A stretch of 64,000 nucleotides of DNA. It comes from Aurantiochytrium sp. KH105 (Eukaryota; Sar; Bigyra; Thraustochytrida; Thraustochytriidae). Below the pieces are notes generated by a model. The model worked only from the letters and a program-made list of their open reading frames with translations. It was not told the origin of the DNA and ran no database searches. The stretch spans positions 390,601 through 454,600 of the forward strand of contig BGKB01000014.1 of assembly GCA_003116975.1 (NCBI GenBank). Reading direction: 5' to 3'. Of the stretch, positions 62,001 through 64,000 are shown piece after piece. Numbering within the stretch: the stretch's first letter is position 1; each line of letters starts with the position of its first letter. Made by a program: the position numbers and the translations under genes.

Positions 62001-63558
62001 GCAGAACGACATCCACAGCCCCAAGGCAACCGTACACGAGGCGCTCATCTTTTCTGCATTTTTGCGTCAGCCATCGGACATTCCTCGTGCAGAGAAAGAG
62101 GCCTTTGTGGAGCAGGTGATCGAGACGCTTCGACTTGAACCTATCCGCGACCGGCCTATTGGCTTCAAGTCTGCAGGTGGGCTCAGCACGGAACAAGCAA
62201 AACGGCTGACCATTGGTGTCGAGTTGGCCGCGAACCCGGCGATTATCTTTGCAGACGAACCGACCTCTGGTCTCGACGCGAGCTCTGCGCGCGTGGTGAT
62301 GGATGGTATCGAACGCATTGCGCGCAGCGGACGTACGGTCGTTTGCACGATTCACCAGCCTTCCAAGGCGATCTTTACCAAGTTTGACCGCCTGCTTCTT
62401 TTGCGTCGTGGAGGCGAAGTGGTCTACTTTGGTGATCTCGGCAAGAACAACTGCGATGACCTGCTCACCTACCTGGACGCTTTGCCTGGCACCACTGGCA
62501 TGCCCAATCCTCGCTACAATCCTGCGACCTACATGCTGGAGGCGATTGGCGCAAACGCCGGGCCCGGCATGGACTATGCGCAACTGTACCGAGATGGCGA
62601 TCAGAAAAAGGAGAACGATCGCAAGTACGACGCTCTTGTGCAGCGCAACCTGGACGAGCGACCCGAAATTACATTTGACACCACGTTTGCGAGCACCTTT
62701 GCCATGCAGACGGAGCAGCTGACGTTGCGCTGGTTTCGTTCGTACTGGCGGGATCCGGCGTACAATACGACCCGCTTTGTGGTGGCCGTTATCGCGGCTC
62801 TCTACTTTGGTTTGGCGTTTCTCATGCAAGGATCGAATCTCACGACCGTGCAGGACATCCAAGGCCTTGTCGGCTTGCTCTTTATGGCCTCCGCCTTTTT
62901 GAGTTTCATGTCGCAGAATACGGTCTTGCCGACCGTGCTCATTGAACGCGCTCCCTTTTACCGTGAGCGCGCAGCTTCGTACTACGGTGTGGCGCCATTG
63001 GTCATCGCCACAACTGTGTCTGAGCTGCCGTACATTATCGCGGCTGGCCTCGTTTTTGTTTCAATTTTCTACTTCATTGCGGGTCTCTGGGCGAACGCGT
63101 CCGCATTTTTCCTCTTCTGGGGGTTTTACACTCTCTTCAATATGATCATCACCTTTTGGGGTCATTTCCTCGCCTCAGCGCTGCCCAATGACCAGGTTGC
63201 AAATCTGGTGGCTGCAGTCGTCTTCTCCTGCTGGTGCTTTGCAGCAGGTCTTATGATCGCTATTTCCGATGTTCCGTACTTTTGGCAGTGGTTTACTTAC
63301 ATCAACCCGCTCCGTTACTCACTCAATGGGCTCGTGGTTTCCCAGCTGTCGTGCGAAGATCCATCTTCGGAGCTTGCCGGAAACCCAGGTTGCAGTGTGC
63401 TCGAAACGGGCGAGACCGCCTGGGAGTACACCAAGGAACGCTTCGGCTACGCAGCCGACGACATTGGCTTCTGCCTCGGCGCGTGCTTTGGTTTTGCTGT
63501 TGGCATCCGCATCCTCAACATTTTTTCCTACAAGTACATTTCGTACCTCAAGCGCTAA
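59047..63558 (+). CDS. PDR-7: full-size ABCG/PDR-type ABC transporter
   Basis: 1503 aa from ATG 59047 (MLLSHPSDG) to TAA 63556-63558. I chose this start because the same MLLSHPSD block occurs in PDR-6 and the 107 in-frame codons upstream are low-complexity. Conserved helix DKVRALLDRIKDEV. NBD1: GPPGCGVTT (about 205, V for K), VSGGEKKR, FYDQIS (Q for E), ALLQPPPE. NBD2: GSSGAGKST (about 939), LSTEQ, IIFADEPTSGLDA, CTIHQPSKA. The linker before NBD2 is longer than in PDR-6 and Ser/Ala-rich (residues about 850-885). Ends YISYLKR. Close twin of PDR-6, with diverged TMDs, which suggests the same ATPase engine with different substrate specificity (inference). No intron. Confidence 0.96.
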   Translation: MLLSHPSDGPAQQPSPQESASLGSEEDAVVVAANDEEEGFGQASQSARADSSADKDKVRALLDRIKDEVRSKQEQQDQGDKTKVSVDLSEEDLLLLTGLLENGTIDRSSKLASALESSMREMTMIQHAHLISRVKGDGHWPVNVGFRDLTYTVNVPTKDLGLTNVANAMVTPIVTQMDKSGRVDLPIINGVSGSFEAGKSTLVLGPPGCGVTTLFKILSGRAKVGGPRKLSGDIFYSGFRPEDLHVRKLSTYVDQNDNHIPVLTVRETLQFAYNCFGGPDSAQKAIDKVGISPEASDEDVQRVRDEFENFPDFVIRNLALSNAADTIVGNDLLRGVSGGEKKRVTSAEMMMARRPLAFYDQISTGLDSSATFDICRRITGVAKRLDLTPVCALLQPPPETYALFDEIMVLALGYVVYHGPRENVLPYFESIGFTCPEEMDVADFIQEVTTPDRRKYQTRSNAPADEKAMADAWAESPFSERQRTAMERYCNPDNVIDSDMRRDLYASDAPVYSNSFFKEMGMVVTRQVSLAFRDIEFVRTRIIQAVVVGVYLGSLFFQLDPQLPTNASEDQTPTIERYGVLFATFIHSALAGASQIPVVLTQRPVFYKQSDSFFFRTVNYVIAEALSVLPMAFVETTLLSVTAFWIAEIVPWGENSQTSEPSDVGGCFMLYWFLMLVLNISTGAFLRALASLSPSPSVGQVMSGLCIASVCIFSGYILTFDTIPPWFIWIYWLSPTAWGFRAGVLTIFTSNAFTREQQDYALQLFGIERDTTYIWAGILWLIGYTIVSLCASYVGYVYLRFDGSGGSGGRAVQDSDAEERNDPDVMELERVLTERSASELNREPNIKAAAAALADPSSSSTSDFKSSSTTRPDPASSEEVDLHVESSLNKRDFIPADLEFRDLWYSVKRPGDKRGTYSLSLLKGITGFAEAGTLTALMGSSGAGKSTLMDVLALRKTGGRIEGEVLVNGRPQDKTTFSRIIGYVEQNDIHSPKATVHEALIFSAFLRQPSDIPRAEKEAFVEQVIETLRLEPIRDRPIGFKSAGGLSTEQAKRLTIGVELAANPAIIFADEPTSGLDASSARVVMDGIERIARSGRTVVCTIHQPSKAIFTKFDRLLLLRRGGEVVYFGDLGKNNCDDLLTYLDALPGTTGMPNPRYNPATYMLEAIGANAGPGMDYAQLYRDGDQKKENDRKYDALVQRNLDERPEITFDTTFASTFAMQTEQLTLRWFRSYWRDPAYNTTRFVVAVIAALYFGLAFLMQGSNLTTVQDIQGLVGLLFMASAFLSFMSQNTVLPTVLIERAPFYRERAASYYGVAPLVIATTVSELPYIIAAGLVFVSIFYFIAGLWANASAFFLFWGFYTLFNMIITFWGHFLASALPNDQVANLVAAVVFSCWCFAAGLMIAISDVPYFWQWFTYINPLRYSLNGLVVSQLSCEDPSSELAGNPGCSVLETGETAWEYTKERFGYAADDIGFCLGACFGFAVGIRILNIFSYKYISYLKR

Positions 63559-63655
63559 ACCGCAAAGCGGCAGCGTTGCCTCCAAAATTCATCACCTTCG
63601 TTAGGTTCTTAAAAACTAACACAGTATAGTATACGTATACACAACGTTTGCTTTC

Positions 63656-63811
63656 ATGCTTTTTGCCTTGGCTGCAACGATGACATTGATTTCGTTCGCC
63701 ATGCTGTTCGATCGACAAGTATTCCTTGCGAACGATGTGGTGCGAGCGGCCATGGCGATGACCGTGATCATCCTTACATTTACCATGGCCTGGAGACTGC
63801 TGCGAGGCTAG
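63656..63811 (+). CDS. Possible small two-helix membrane protein (51 aa)
   Basis: ATG 63656 to TAG 63809-63811, about 100 bp after the PDR-7 stop. Two hydrophobic segments (LFALAATMTLISFAML and VRAAMAMTVIILTFTMAWRLL) are separated by a short polar loop (DRQVFLANDV). No family recognised. It may be part of the PDR-7 3' UTR, a small independent gene or chance. A longer minus-strand frame overlaps it. Confidence 0.25.
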   Translation: MLFALAATMTLISFAMLFDRQVFLANDVVRAAMAMTVIILTFTMAWRLLRG

Positions 63812-64000
63812 CCCGATATTGACACTGACACCTGCTCCAGCTTCGCGTGCACGCAGCATTTTGCTTACCTGTTGCGTTGGCCTGTTGCTGCTACTGCTTG
63901 ACAACTTTTTCTCTTCTGCGGCGACTGCGGACACTTGATGAGGAGAAGACCCCGACCAAAACATCTTCGACCCGCACGACGTGTACGAGGACCGACAACC

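Noticed and set aside
12329-63558. Specialised-metabolite biosynthetic cluster with transporters
   Set aside because: No polyketide synthase, NRPS, terpene synthase or P450 is present; only one methyltransferase and a degenerate phosphorylase accompany the transporters.
1-64000. tRNA, rRNA or other structured RNA genes
   Set aside because: Reading both strands for T-loop-like ggttcraatcc boxes and rRNA-like blocks gave nothing convincing; a tRNAscan-SE and Rfam run would be decisive.

Overview
The window is nuclear DNA from a GC-rich eukaryote, most likely a stramenopile protist of the labyrinthulomycete/thraustochytrid kind. The evidence is GC-rich genes with few, short GT-AG introns (61-112 nt, three with a CTAAC branch site), a K+-dependent vacuolar H+-pyrophosphatase, a DAF-36/Neverland-type Rieske sterol desaturase, an ankyrin-SAM-TIR protein, and PDR-type ABC transporters whose NBD1 region resembles oomycete PDR proteins. 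The taxon is an inference from family knowledge. No rRNA, tRNA, CRISPR array or complete transposon was recognised by eye.

Left part (1-12.2 kb), ordinary single genes: the 5' half of a CaMK-like protein kinase (minus, cut by the window edge), the vacuolar pyrophosphatase (minus), an APMAP/strictosidine-synthase-like beta-propeller protein (plus), a Lys-rich unknown (minus), an ankyrin-SAM-TIR gene (plus) whose reading frame breaks at a run of eight C, and a two-exon Rieske sterol 7-desaturase (plus).

Centre and right (12.3-63.6 kb): seven full-size ABCG/PDR transporters (NBD1-TMD1-NBD2-TMD2) in two tandem arrays, called PDR-1 to PDR-7 here. PDR-1 to PDR-4 lie on the minus strand (12.3-34.7 kb). 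PDR-5 to PDR-7 lie on the plus strand (44.8-63.6 kb). The arrays therefore point away from each other. The central spacer holds a SAM methyltransferase, a 54-bp minisatellite, a large unknown protein and a thymidine-phosphorylase-like protein that has lost most of its active-site motifs. PDR-6/PDR-7 and PDR-2/PDR-4 are close pairs with long identical DNA tracts alternating with diverged ones, as expected from gene conversion. PDR-4 is interrupted by a single N; comparison with PDR-2 says about 1,067 bp are missing there.

All seven transporters share an asymmetric nucleotide-binding design wherever the parts can be seen. NBD1 has lost the Walker A lysine (V or I), the Walker B glutamate (Q) and the H-loop histidine (Q) but keeps an intact VSGGE signature. 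NBD2 keeps all catalytic residues but has a degenerate signature. One hydrolysing ATP site per transporter is predicted. The intergenic regions are GC-rich and full of microsatellites and minisatellites, which produce many spurious open frames on both strands.
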